Shown here: one piece after another, positions 11,473 to 23,619 of the stretch
Position numbering within the stretch: the stretch's first letter is position 1
Layout of the letters: each line of letters starts with the position of its first letter
Assembly: GCA_947044365.1 (NCBI GenBank)
Contig: OX345647.1
Span: 5,270,510 to 5,334,509 of the forward strand
Direction: 5' to 3'
Length of the DNA stretch: 64,000 nucleotides
Origin: Petrosia ficiformis
Lineage: Eukaryota; Porifera; Demospongiae; Haplosclerida; Petrosiidae
Program-made: the position numbers and the translations under genes
The notes under the pieces: generated by a model
What the model was told of the DNA's origin: nothing
Database searches by the model: none
The model's input: only the letters and a program-made list of their open reading frames with translations

Positions 11473-13138
11473 ATTTTATATTGTATATTTAATTTTTTAG
11501 GATCGTAAAGTATTAGTGAAGTCATTCAAACCTTTTGTCAGTAAGATATGCAAGGTGAATATAATTAGGCCCTCATGCATTCCTGATATAATTAGGGGTT
11601 AAGTTAGTGAGTTGTGTAATAACTAGTCTAATTAAATATTCATTACTGATTAATTTACAGGAGGAACATGGTCATCTGGTAATGATGGGTGTGTTTGATT
11701 GTGTGGATGATACTGTATTAGTCATTAAATCTATTATATCTGTGAGTTATGATGGGTGTGTTTGATTGTGTGGATGATACTGTATTAGTCATTAAATCTA
11801 TTATATCTGTGAGTTATGATGGGTGTGTTTGATTGTGTGGATGATACTGTATTAGTCATTAAATCTATTATATCTGTGAGTTATGATATTGATTAAAATC
11901 ATGTTCAAATGACTTTATTGAAATTATACATAAGGCAGCTCACTTTCATCTCTTTCTCTCTCAGGAGATGATCTCTTCTCTAGAGGATTTATGTGAAGAC
12001 AGATATGGACGAAGATTACTTCTTTATCTACTCAGTCCTCGATCACCACAACATTTCTCAAAACAGTTTTTAGAGCTTTTAACACCTGGAGATGATAATA
12101 TACAAAGGTGAGATGTACATACACTCATAGTCACATACATACATACATACGTACATAAATACATACAGTAAAAAGCCTCAAGACACAAGATGGACTGAAC
12201 TAAGAGAAGGGATTTCCCCCTCTCTCATTAAACTAGCTAGTGAAAAGGCAGTTCAGTGGGCATGTCAGAAACCTCTAGCTCCTTTATTAATACAAATAGT
12301 TCTCTCAGCAATTGGAGATGTGATTCCAATATATCATACTTTGACCAGCGATTTACTGGAACACAAAAATGAGTTGATATGTGACCCCTGTGGACACTGG
12401 GTCTTAAAAAACATATTGAATATTCAAAGAGAAGGTGAGTATCTATATGTGTATGTATGTGTATATAAATAATTGTATTATATATATGTGTGTATGTATG
12501 TGTGTGTATATGTATGTGTCTGTGTCAGATCTATGAATTGTTTTATATAATAATTCATGATTTTACACAAGTGTACACTGTACAGTATATCATGATACAT
12601 TTTCTAATTATAGGAATGTCGTCCTTTGCTAGTGTAATTTTAGACTTACTTTCTAATGAAGATATTTGCAGCTGGACACAAACCAATAGAGGATGTTTTG
12701 TCCTCTCCAGGTACCTAAAATGATGTGTTTAATGTATATGTACATACCAGTCATATGCAATACATATCAATACACTTGTGTGAACAGTTTAGCAATGCTT
12801 GTTGTTTTCTATTCTACTATTCTTATAGCAATTACAACAAGCTATGTAGCTTTTTCTTTACCATGTAGATCTATAACCAATCAACTATTTCATCACAAAT
12901 TTAAATATTGTGATACTATATCATATATAAGTGTAGCAGACGTCCCTATGACATGCTAATAATCATTTATTCTTCTGATTGTTTAATTAAATATTTATTT
13001 TCGTTTAGTTTACTGATGAATGAGGAATCCAGAACCAGATTGTTAGATGTTCTTAGACCCATTGTTGATCAGTTAAGAAGGTCTGATAATATTAATCAAG
13101 GGTCTCAAGTTTTATTGAAGACATTTGACTGTTTCTGA
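11395..13138 (+). CDS. PUM3: Pumilio homologue 3 (PUM3/Puf-A), C-terminal part only
   Basis: PUM3 is a nucleolar Puf-repeat protein involved in rRNA processing. Seven exons (11395-11436, 11501-11554, 11661-11741, 11965-12107, 12169-12434, 12614-12710, 13009-13138) join in frame. They cover the C-terminal part of the family: RVLCLWHGTTK, DRKVLVKSFKPFV, GVFDCVDDT, DRYGRRLLLYLLSPR, CGHWVLKNIL and the terminal RGCFVLSSLLM region. Human PUM3 is about 648 aa, and roughly the first 60% is missing because the sequence 5' of 11405 is copy C of the duplication. An ATG at 11395, lying in duplicated ELMOD 3' sequence read backwards, is in frame and would give a 270-aa product (MIKRVLCLW...). Whether this is expressed is unknown; it may be a pseudogene or a chimeric gene. 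Confidence 0.8.
11684..11884. repeat. 67-bp triplication of PUM3 exon 3 and its splice donor
   Basis: Three nearly identical 67 bp units start at 11684, 11751 and 11818. Each holds most of exon 3 plus the TCTGTGAGT donor. Only the first unit has the upstream acceptor and part of the exon. Because 67 is not a multiple of three, only use of the first donor keeps the frame; the other two units are intronic. Confidence 0.9.
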
Positions 13139-13199
13139 TTACATATAATTAATAATTATTATTCATTATCGTCTTAATTATTTATCATTAATAATAAGC

Positions 13200-13620
13200 T
13201 GATAATTATCAGGGATACTATTAATGGTAGACCTGTTGCTGTTAATAGTAGATTTGTTACTAGTGATACTATTAATGGTAGACCTGTTACTATTAATAGT
13301 AGATTTGTTACTATTAATAGCAGTGATACTATTAATGGTAGATCTGTTACTATTAATAGTAGTTTTGTTACTATTAATGGCTGTGATACTATTAATGGTA
13401 GACCTGTTACGTGGATTTGTTACTATTAATAGCTGCAGGAGTCCATGATGGAGAGCAGTAAGAAAGGAGTAACTCCTTTCTTACCACTCTCCATCATGGA
13501 CTCCTGATAGCAGTGATACTATTAATGATAGACCTGTTACTATTAATAGCTGATAAATAGCAGTAATACTATTAATAGTAGATAGTGTTACTATTAATAG
13601 CTTGTAGATAATAATTATAG
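13200..13620. repeat. Minisatellite of TACTATTAATAG boxes
   Basis: Irregular tandem array of GTTACTATTAATAG-type boxes separated by short spacers (GTAGATTT, GCAGTG, GTAGACCT), interrupted by the hairpin at 13437-13505. Intergenic between PUM3 and the next gene. Confidence 0.9.
13437..13505. other. 34-bp near-perfect stem-loop
   Basis: Arms 13437-13470 and 13472-13505 are reverse complements except for two adjacent positions, with a one-base loop (13471). On a minus-strand transcript the two mismatches would be G-U pairs. It sits inside the minisatellite and does not resemble its units. It could be a foldback element, a template-switch product or a small-RNA precursor; the tiny loop argues against a normal pre-miRNA. 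Confidence 0.7.
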
Positions 13621-13679
13621 TAATTATAATTAATTTTTAGTGGGAGTGGCTAAATTAGTGCTGCTATCTTGTTCCAAGA

Positions 13680-16600
13680 ATGGCAGGGAAAGACGATCTC
13701 AGTCAGATCAATAAATCTCTTAAAGAGCTCAGAAAAGGACAACTTGAGATTTTACTGAAGCTTGAAGTAAGGACAGGCTGCATAGCCGGACTATAATAAT
13801 TCTAAAATTATGTCACTACGAAAGTAATCATGTATAATATATCATCTTGTTTCAGGATTTAGATGAAAGGATATCAAATTTGGAGGATGGAGGACTTGCA
13901 GCAAAAAAGCCTCTTGAACCAGAGCCAATACTTACTTGTGTCCAATGCTCTGCAGAGTACGAAGAATCTAAAAATGCAGGTAACCTTCAATGAAATATGA
14001 AAGTTTTATCCTAATCATACATCCTTTCATCTGTTCTTTTGCAGAAGGTAGTTGCCATTATCACAGTGGTGTCTTGAAAGGAGCTGGTTGGAGTTATGAA
14101 TATACATGCTGTTCAAAGTCCAGTGAAGATTACAATGCAGCTAAAACCATTGCTGGTTGCACTAAAGGGAAGCATTGCTCTCAACACCACACTAAATATC
14201 AATACTCAGCTTATGTTTTCTATATGCAGGATCAGGTATATAAAACAGCCATCATCATATATTTTTATTTATTGTTTTATATTTTATATAATTCATAGTC
14301 CGAAAAAGCTAAGGAAGTTTGGATGGAAATGGATATTGCAGATCTTGTAACTGAAAGATGCATGTGGTCTGAGGTATCACATATTTATGTATTATTTACT
14401 TTACTATAACTAAAACTAAAAGTTGTTATAAGTTTAACTAAACTAAATTTCAGAGTTTATACAAACTGTACAACTAAAACCCCTTTTAGTAAGGCATTGT
14501 GACTTTCAAAACTAAACTATAACTAAATTACAGCTCTATCTATTGTAATAACATAACTAAAATGAAAATTGAACGATAATGGATACTTAGTTAACTAAAA
14601 CCCTTTTAGTAAGCTAATATATATATCACAACAAAAATATTGTTGTTAAAATAACTAATTTGTTAGTTAATGATACTAAAAATTATAATATTATTGTTAT
14701 GACTGTATACCATCTTTGTATCAATTACTTGAACCTATATTTTGTTAACCTGACTGATATTACTCATTAGATCCACAAAGAAGGGCGGTAATCCTATAAC
14801 TACATCATTTATATGCTTCTGTGTGCATCCAATAGGATATGGTTAATTAATAAAATAGATCATCAAGCAATTGGTTATACACTCTATATGATTAGTACAA
14901 TGTATGTTACAATGTATGTAGTCATGACAACCTGCATGATCTATTAAATTACTAGGTAGGTGATAATTATGAGCTTGAGCATAGTAAGAATTGCATCAAA
15001 TAATGAATAGAAGAATACAGTAATCATCCATTGAAGTATTTATATTGTTTGAGAACTTCTTGCCGGAAGGATGACCGCCCTTCATGATCCTTGTCTTGTT
15101 GAATACGTAGACTTTTTTTTAAAGGTTTTATGGGCTTCGGGTGGTCACACACCCAAAGAAGGCCATAGAGCTGAAATGTTGTGTAGATCTTTGAAATATG
15201 ATTCTATCAAACCTCTAAAAAAATGTCCATTGAAGTGACATTCAAGCAGTCAATATCACAGACCATGCATACTCATGGCTAGTATGGGACTCACTTGAGT
15301 TCACCCATTAATTTATATTATTTCTTGCAACCGCTAAATTAACATATATTGTATTTTTTACAGTATAATATTAATTATTTATTTAATGAACTATATCTAT
15401 AATGACAAGTTTGATAAACTAGTCATACTATAATTATTTCTGATATTGTTATCATACTAAAACAACACTGCTAGGTTGGTAAAACAGAGGAAGGTAATGT
15501 GTTCATTTTGGTTGGTACTTCTGGAATAGAATATACAGGTATTACTGTATATAATCCAGAACAGCTGAAAGCACTCACTGTAAGTAACTATACTGTAACC
15601 ATGGAAACTAAAGTTACCCGGCTTTCTGTTGATCTTAGGAGAACACAGTGTGTTTAAATATTGAAAATGAAATTGGATGGCATATCAGAGCAGAGGTGTT
15701 AGTGAAGGAACAAGTGATACGTGTCACACTTAAACCAGCCTCAAATGAGACTGGACTGGTTAAACAGGTTGGATACCGGTTTGACAAGACTGACCAGTTG
15801 CATGCTGGTGATATTGAATGTCTCAGTGATCCATTAGCTGGAAAGGTGAGACAATAATTTGAAAATATAGGATTTTTATATATTTTTGATTTGTACAGCC
15901 AAATAAGGTATATGACGTACCGGAAGACATACGAGAAGTGAGATATAATGAATTAATATATAAGACCCTTTATGTGTGGTCTGGAAATATTTCAGGGCCC
16001 GGAATTAGAAATAGGTGAAGATTACTCTAAGGACAGAAAGAATGACTATGAAACTGAGATCACTGGAAAGTAATGGAATGATTGGAATCAATTAATTATT
16101 ATATTTTACAAATTCATTTTAAAATTATTTCAGTTGTCCTTTGAAACTCCAACAAGTTGGTAATACAGATGTGACTTCAACTATCCAGTCATTTGAAGGT
16201 AATCATTCTTTCTCTATAATCCTCCATTTGACTAAATGTTTTACAAACTAGATGTATTATAATTAGTAATAAATTTTATTGTCATAACAAAACAACTTTA
16301 TACTATATCTCCTCCCTTTATAGGAAAATGGAGTAACATGTTTTCTTGTACTACTAAAGTCACTAACACTGGTAAAGAGAACATCTCAGTAACTGATGTG
16401 ACTGGCTATTATAAAAACAAAGGTATGAATATTATAATAATTATATAGAATTACAACAAGGTGGAATTGACTCATTATAAATTCATAGTTTTGAATAGTA
16501 CATGTGCACTACTATGAGTTCAATCACCATGGTAACTATAATATATACACACACAGCATCTGACAAAGTGAATTGTACTATACATGTGCACAAGAAGCCT

Positions 16601-18800
16601 TGTTTGTACGTTTCCATAGCAATATTTTGGGAATTTATAATAATAAGCTTGGTTTCAATTCGATGTGATATTATAATCATAGTTTTTGATTCGTTTTGAA
16701 GCATGGGCCAAATTGGTTCAACAATGGTTAGTGTGTGTGCCATTGGGAATACATCTTGACACAATTAACAAAGAGGTAATGCTGTTAGTGAATTTATTGC
16801 GCCATCTAACCCAAAGAGAGATCTTTGCAGTGCCAAATAAGAGGCTCTTTCGGGCAGTGGTGTGCCATATGAGCTTATTATAAATGCTGGCTATAACTCA
16901 TAATTATCAAAAGGATGTATCTTTATCTTCCTATGTACAGATGGTGAATGGATTAAAGTTGATGAAGCTGTTGTTGGCAAGCAAATCTATCAAAGGAATT
17001 ATGAATGGTTTGACACAAGTAACTTCTGGTTACCAGAAGGGTCCACTGGTTCTTTGTTAGTTCGTTTAGCCGTTAAAATAGAAGGTATTGGCTATAAATT
17101 ATGATGATAATTAATAAAAACATATATGTAACATTTAGTCTTTTGTTTTACTTAGTTAGTTAAAATCATTTTAGTAAGCCTAAAGTTAACTGAAATTTGG
17201 TACACTACTATAATGTGTCTGTTTAATAGGAACTCCACCAGAAAGCCATTATGAGGGACGATGGGCACATTCTTCACTACCTCAACCACTCCATTTTAAG
17301 TTCACTTTCACTGACCAGCATAATGGGACAGCCACACTGCAATTTGAACAAGTATGCTAATTATTCATTAACAGGATATTATAGGGACATCCCTATGATT
17401 GCTTTCCACATACATACACAGTACATACTTACATACACACACACATATATACGTATGTATGTATGTATGTGTATACATATATACATACATACACCATATA
17501 TATAAACATACATACATGCATGCATACATACATACATACATACGTACATAATACGTACATACATACATACACACATACATATATGCATGCATGCATGCAT
17601 GCATACATACATACATACATACATACCTACATACATACATACATACGTACATACATACATACATACATACGTACATACATACCTACATACATACATACAT
17701 ACATACGTACATACATACATATACTAACTTGTTTTTTTTTATAAACAGGGTAATAAACCACTTGACCTCCCCACTAGAGAGGAAAGGGTTAAAAATTGGG
17801 CAGGCAAGGATGAGGACAATATGCTATTTTGGACATTTGCTGATGACACTTCTGTAAATAAACGTAGTGACGTTGCCATATATAAGGTGTGATACCCTAA
17901 TTACTAGTGTGCAAAGAAATTATTTTCTTTCTAATAATTAGGATGATAAGGGTTCAATGTGCTATTGTCCAGCATTGTTTGGTAGTTCAAGTCAGTATTA
18001 TTATCTTGAGCACTCTATAAATGAGTTTGGCTACAAAGCAAAGAAAGTTGGCCAATCAGAATATGAATTAACAGACTGGAAGAAGGAATCTAAAGGCTCA
18101 AGTATTACTCCATATGCCCTGGTGGATCTAACATCAGGCACCATGTTTGCTGTCAAAGTTAGTCAGGTCCAACTGTTGCTATGGTAATTCCAAGTTGCCC
18201 ATTTTAGGTTGTCATAGTAACGTCAACATCCAAGACAACCAGTTACTATCCCTTACCTCCAGTGCCTTCCTCAGATAGTAATATTCTCACTATCAAAGAC
18301 AGCAAAGCAAGTTCCTAACATACATATACATGTTACTAATACCCCTCTTCCCCTCCCTCGCTCTCTCTCTCCTTCTCTCACTCTCTTTTTCCCTCCCTCC
18401 CTCCCTCCTTCCCTCTCTCCCTCCCTCTCTCCCTCTCTCCCTCTCTCTTTCCCTCCCTCCCTCTCTCTCACTAGGTTGCTGTAAAAGGTGACCTTTATGT
18501 TTCTTGGCAAGTGTATAAAGCTAGTAAGAGTGATCGTCTTGAAGTATATCCAGTGAATGGTAAAAACAGCTTATCTGGTGCTGTCACTAACAAAACCAAA
18601 ACAACACAAGGAGAAGCAACATTAAAAGTAACATGTGACATCATTATGACATCATAATTATTACATCATTATCTGTATAGAGTCCTGATAAACATGGAGA
18701 GTATGAAATACGTTATTATGCTGCCTGGTTACAAGGACAGATCACAGGTCATAGGCATGATGGATACATTGCTATGGCCAGGTTCTCAGTCACAGTCTAA
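13680..18800 (+). CDS. CHORD-like zinc-binding protein of unknown function, 17 exons
   Basis: Exons 13680-13766, 13856-13979, 14045-14235, 14299-14373, 15475-15579, 15639-15845, 15899-15937, 15996-16069, 16134-16198, 16324-16422, 16941-17084, 17230-17351, 17749-17886, 17942-18157, 18208-18306, 18475-18627 and 18681-18800 join in one frame to about 685 aa. A short N-terminal coiled coil (residues 5-40, DLSQINKSLKELRKGQ) is followed at about 53-130 by a Cys/His cluster (CVQC, then SCHYHSGVLKGAGW, YTCC, GCTKG and HCSQHH) in the order of a CHORD-type zinc site. The rest looks beta-rich, without a known enzyme motif or membrane span. Exon 15 needs a GC-AG donor (AAA/GCAAGT at 18306); leaving it out also keeps the frame. 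The family is not recognised. Confidence 0.8.
14374..15474. other. Intron 4 of the CHORD-like gene, nothing further recognised
   Basis: AT-rich 1.1 kb intron, the longest of the gene. No repeat unit, coding frame or conserved element was seen apart from simple TAACTAAA stretches near 14410-14660. Confidence 0.5.
16684..16886. mobile_element. MITE family 1, copy 1
   Basis: About 190 bp with ends containing GTTTTTGAT and an interior with GCATGGGCCAAATTGG, TGTGTGCCATTGGGAATACA and ATATGAGCTTAT. Other copies lie at 46676-46852, 47469-47646 and 63669-63862. This copy is in intron 10 of the CHORD-like gene. No coding capacity. Confidence 0.75.
17400..17725. repeat. (TACA)n microsatellite in intron 12 of the CHORD-like gene
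   Basis: Mostly ATACATAC with CATG and GTAC variants. It is open in several frames on both strands, which yields spurious Tyr/Cys/Met or His/Thr/Tyr/Ile frames. Confidence 0.95.
18340..18472. repeat. CT-rich tract before exon 16 of the CHORD-like gene
   Basis: CCCTCCCT/CTCT run of about 130 bases that ends in the CACTAG acceptor and so forms an unusually long polypyrimidine tract. Confidence 0.9.
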
Positions 18801-19640
18801 TAGAATATGGGCCTGAGTCCACTGAGTGATTCTATTAATAGAATTTTGAAATATTTTCCAACTATTTTTTTAATTTTTAGTAGAAATTTTTGAGTGCTTT
18901 TAGTGATTCGTATACTTATTACCAAAACCCTTTTTTGAAACCCTGTGTGGAATATATATAAATTACAAATGGGACTTGTTAGATTGTTGTTATGGTAGAT
19001 GTATGTATTTTTATGTAATCTATATTTGTTGAAACATATAAAGTAATGATTCCACAGCGCTTTGTAACACACTGAAAGAAGGAAGGTTGTTACTGTGACA
19101 CCATACACAAATAACACTTTGCCTATACCTGTTACTATTAATAACTGATAATCAGTACAGTGTTACTATTAATAGTAGATATTGTTATTGATATAGTGTT
19201 ACTATTATTAGTATATATTATTGTTACTATTAATGTTACTGGTAACACTGTACTGATTAGATCTATATATCAGCTATTTAGTTTTTAATAATAAAAAATA
19301 ATTATACTAATGATAGTAACACCATCTATAATACCTACTATTAATAGTAACACTGTACTGATTATCGAATAGTACCAAAATATATACTAATATTGCAACA
19401 CTAATTAATGATATTCAAACAAAGTGAATATCATACCTTCATGAATTTGAATTAGGGGAATACCTTTAAATATACCCTCCAACCGATAGGCTATTAGTCT
19501 CGTACCCAGACCACCACGCCCTACAGGCGAAAGACGCGTGCACATGCGCGTCCGATAAGGGGATTACTTCCAGTAGTATAATAATTATATATATGATTTG
19601 CGGATTTTTAATGATATTCATTTCACTAAGCGTGGGTGGT
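18801..19640. other. Intergenic DNA with TACTATTAATAG boxes
   Basis: No gene was seen. Several GTTACTATTAATAG boxes lie at about 19130-19360. A GC-richer patch at about 19490-19580 (TTAGTCTCGTACCCAGACC, GACGCGTGCACATGCGCG) starts like the small TAGTCTGG element at 27767 and may be a relative. Confidence 0.5.
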
Positions 19641-19925
19641 GCACTGAGTGGACCTGTGCACAAGAGATACTAGGTATTTTTAGCCAGACAATGGAGTGGA
19701 CTGCAGGAGAAAGCCTAACAGTCAATAGAGATAACAATTTCAGTATTTATTACTGGAAAAGAAGATCAGAAACTAGTTCCTATCAAAAGAGTAGAAATAG
19801 TAACTGGTACTGAGAATATATCAACTCCAAACCCCAGGAAAGATGAGTCAAGTGTAGACATGGATAATTATGTTTTTGTAACAAGACATATTGAACCAGT
19901 GCTAAAGACATATTGAACCAGTGCT
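19640..19925 (+). pseudogene. Repeat-ORF family, locus 5, frameshifted
   Basis: Plus-strand sequence matches locus 2 (7010-7280). MEWTAGESLTVNRDN starts at 19690, but a small deletion after AGATAACAA shifts the frame, so TGKEDQK and TGTENISTPN lie in another frame. The family downstream flank follows at about 19980-20110. Confidence 0.7.
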
Positions 19926-20580
19926 AAATATTATACCTCCCTAAAAAAAAAGAAGTGCAACAACGATGTTTTTTTTTTTGTCATGGTGTTGTAGATAAGT
20001 TTTATTATATATCTACAAATTTTATATAAGTCAGATGTTTCATATGGCAGGAAATACCACCTTTCTCTCTATCTATGTACATGCATCTATCTATGTACAT
20101 GTATGAATCTATTTTTTTTCCAAATGTTGTAGAGTAATATCTTCATAATTCATATTATTATGTTCAAAATGTAAAATTTCATATTATTATATTATTTTCA
20201 ACAATGGTAGCACTGCCAAAGATATTATTCTTGTGTCAAGTCTTTTGAGTATACATTAAAAAGCAATTAAAACATAAAGGAACGATGAGGGAACTAGTAG
20301 TATAACTATTGTATTCTAAGTTCACTGATCGGGAATTTAGCGACTAGTCAGCCACTTTGTTTCAGCGATAACACACAGAATCCTTCCTGGACTGATGAAG
20401 TAATTCCACTGAGCCACACTGGGCTCTAAGATGGTAGAAGTCTTCTCTTTGATATGATAGTTCCACAATTAACAGCCTACATGTTGTTATACATAAAGAT
20501 AAGTGCTAAATTACACATTATATTATACTAACATGGCTCTCTGCATTAGTTGCTTCAAAGTATCCTGTAGTATTCCAAGT
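19926..20580. other. Downstream flank of locus 5, no gene
   Basis: Homologous to 7500-7900: poly-T run, ATTTCC/GGAAAT flank, and the segment with ACATGTTGTTATACATAAAGA and TTAGTTGCTTCAAA. Nothing else was seen. Confidence 0.5.
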
Positions 20581-21520
20581 AGATAATATAGATAGTGTTA
20601 CTATTAATAGTAGGTATTATTATAGACAGTGTTACTATTAATAGTAGATAATATAGATAGTGTTACTATTAATAGTAGGTATTATTATAGACAGTGTTAC
20701 TATTAATAGTAAATAATATAGATAGTGTTACTATTAATAGTAGATAATATAAATAGTGTTACTATTAATAGTGGATAATATAGATAGTGTTACTATTAAT
20801 AGTAGATAATATAGATAGTATTACTATTAATAGTAGGTATTATTATAGACAGTGTTACTATTAATAGTAGATAATATAGATAGTGTTACTATTAATAGTA
20901 GATAATATAGATAGTGTTACTATTAATAGTAGATAATATAGATAGTATTACTATTAATAGTAGGTATTATTATAGACAGTGTTACTATTAATAGTAGATA
21001 ATATAGATAGTGTTACTATTAATAGTAGGTATTATTATAGACAGTGTTACTATTAATAGTAAATAATATAGATAGTGTTACTATTAATAGTAGATAATAT
21101 AAATAGTGTTACTATTAATAGTGGATAATAATAGATAGTGTTACTATTAATAGTAGATAATATAGATAGTATTACTATTAATAGTAGGTATTATTATAGA
21201 CAGTGTTACTATTAATAGTAGATAATATAGATAGTGTTACTATTAATAGTAGATAATATAGACAGTGTTACTATTAACAGTAGATAATATAGACAGTGTT
21301 ACTATTAATAGTAGATAATATAGATAGCGTTACTATTAATGGCAGATACTATTATAGTGTTACTATTAATAGTAGATATTATTATTGATAGTGTTACTAT
21401 TATTAGCATATATTATTGTTATTATTAATAGCTGATAAATAGTATATCATTGTAACTATTAATAGTAGGTACTATTATTATACACTGTTACTACTATTAG
21501 AATGTTTTTATTATTACTAT
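20580..21520. repeat. Large minisatellite of GTTACTATTAATAG boxes
   Basis: About 30 boxes. Units of about 31 bp (GTGTTACTATTAATAGTAGATAATATAGATA) alternate with units whose spacer is GGTATTATTATAGACA, and a larger block of about 390 bp appears to be repeated (20581-20970 resembles about 20945-21320). Confidence 0.9.
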
Positions 21521-21539
21521 TTATAGCTGATAATTAGTA

Positions 21540-22050
21540 CATGCAGTGTTACTATTGATAGCTTCGCTGACATATAATTCATAGATACTATTAATAGAGT
21601 CACCTTATAATGTTTAATTAGCATTACTATGAATAGCATTGCTGAATGAAAATTAATATAATAATAATTATTATTTAAATTATGGTGCTTAATTAGAGTG
21701 TTACTATAAATAGCCTCACTGAGATACATGTAGTTACTATTAATAAATTTACCTTGTAATGTTTATTTGGAGTGTCACTATAAATAGCCTCACTAACATA
21801 TATGTAGTTACTAATATACTAATAATAGTAATGCATCATTAGGTGAATCTATTAATAGTAACTACATTATACATCAGTGAAGCTATTTATAGTAATGCAT
21901 CATTAGGTGAATCTATTAATAGTAACTACATTATACATCAGTGAAGCTATTTATAGTAATGCATCATTAAGTGAATCTATTATTGCTAAGTCAGTAAAGC
22001 TATTAATAGTAACAGTAATTAAAAACATCATAACATGAATGTATTAATAG
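21540..22050. repeat. Diverged and inverted CTATTAATAG minisatellite units
   Basis: Diverged single units at 21540-21820 are followed at about 21830-21985 by two and a half units of the 64-bp array in reverse complement relative to 22380-23085. Confidence 0.8.
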
Positions 22051-22053
22051 TAG

Positions 22054-22174
22054 CTACAATGTATGGGAATGTATTCTGCTTTTGATTGTGTATTAATAGC
22101 AGTTAGAGATAAAGAAGATCCTTGGAACTCTATCGGTAGTGGAGCTTTAACTGGAGCTGTTCTAGCAGCCAGAG
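22054..22174 (+). pseudogene. TIMM17: Orphan TIM17-like exon
   Basis: One exon-like stretch encodes [17 protein letters not shown] followed by a [13 protein letters not shown] string. This is the signature of TIM17, the pore-forming subunit of the inner-membrane TIM23 translocase. It ends at a plausible donor (AGAG/GTAAAA) and has a possible acceptor (TAGTAG/CTAC) overlapping a CTATTAATAG-type box. The rest of TIM17 (the N-terminal membrane helices, and the GGILLALIEG region after it) is not found nearby on either strand, so this looks like an isolated captured exon. Confidence 0.8.
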
Positions 22175-22380
22175 GTAAAAGGTTTATATATAGCATGAAT
22201 TATTATACAGTGGAAGTTAGAACATTAAAATGCTCACCATTAAACAAATAATATTATTGATCAAAAATACTTTGCAACCTAATAAGGGCATTCTTCTGTA
22301 ACTCTAGAAAATGTTCGGCACAATCTAATGTAATAATACAATCATGTTATGATGGTTTTAATTAGTGTTACTATTATTAG
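22175..22380. other. Spacer after TIM17-like exon
   Basis: Unassigned sequence without a coding frame, possibly former TIM17 intron carried with the exon. Confidence 0.4.
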
Positions 22381-23085
22381 CTTTACTGACTTAGCAATAA
22401 TAGATTTACTTAATGATGCATTACTATAAATAGCTTCACTGATGTATAATGTACTTACTATTAATAGATTCACCTAATGATGCATTACTATAAATAGCTT
22501 CACTGATGTATAATGTAGTTACTATTAATAGATTCACCTAATGATGCATTACTATAAATAGCTTCACTGATGTATAATGTAGTTACTCTTCACCTAATGA
22601 TGCATTACTATAAATAGCTTCACTGATGTATAATGTAGTTACTATTAATAGATTCACCTAATGATGCATTATACTATAAATAGCTTCACTGATGTATAAT
22701 GTAGTTACTATTAATAGATTCACCTAATGATGCATTACTATAAATAGCTTCACTGATGTATAATGTAGTTACTATTAATAGATTCACCTGATGATGCATT
22801 ACTATAAATAGCTTCACTGATGTATAATATAGATACTATTAATAGATTCACCTAATGATGCATTATACTATAAATAGCTTCACTGATGTATAATGTAGTT
22901 ACTATTAATAGATTCACCTAATGATGCATTACTATAAATAGCTTCACTGATGTATAATGTAGTTACTATTAATAGCTTCACCTAATGATGCATTACTATA
23001 AATAGCTTCACTGATGTATAATGTAGTTACTATTAATAGATTCACCTAATGATGCGTTACTATAAATAGCTTCACTGATGTATGA
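22380..23085. repeat. 64-bp minisatellite, long copy
   Basis: About eleven units of the array also present at 9365-9742. Single-unit differences include a deletion removing a CTATTAATAG box near 22586 and TATACTATAAATAG variants. Confidence 0.9.
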
Positions 23086-23619
23086 TAAATGTTAGCGCAT
23101 GCTGCATGAATCATTATCAATTATATTAATGATAGTTTAGATGCAATTTTAATAACAGTTTTCAACAATAATTCAGCACAGTCCAGTATTGTGAGTTTGT
23201 TCGGTATAACATCATGCAGGCTCTTAATTGAACTGCTCATCGCATATTATCTAAATTTCATTTGTTCCTTCATACAACATCTACATTTCAATTGTCCCCT
23301 TATTTACATTTCACTTTTCAATTTTTAATACTGTACTGTGTGGACATAAAAATACTATCTTTGTGAATGATACATTTTACATTTTAAAGACAATAATATA
23401 AAATTCCACACTCTACACTAAACTCCACAACAATTAAAAAATAGATGCATGAAAGAAGGTATTTCCTGCAACATGAAACATTTCACTTATATAAAAATAA
23501 TTATAAATATAATTATAAAATAATTATTCAGTAATACTCTACAACACATAGACAAAGTCACATGAAATGTCTTACTTATTTGTGAGGTATAATATTTAGC
23601 ATTGGTTCAATGTCTCTTG

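Noticed and set aside
17368..17744. Long overlapping frames of Met-Tyr-Val-Cys or Ile-His-Thr-Tyr repeats (also 35179-35576, 37787-38139, 45897-46271, 59794-60015)
   Set aside because: They are products of (TACA)n/(TATG)n microsatellites that lack stops in several frames on both strands and lie in introns.
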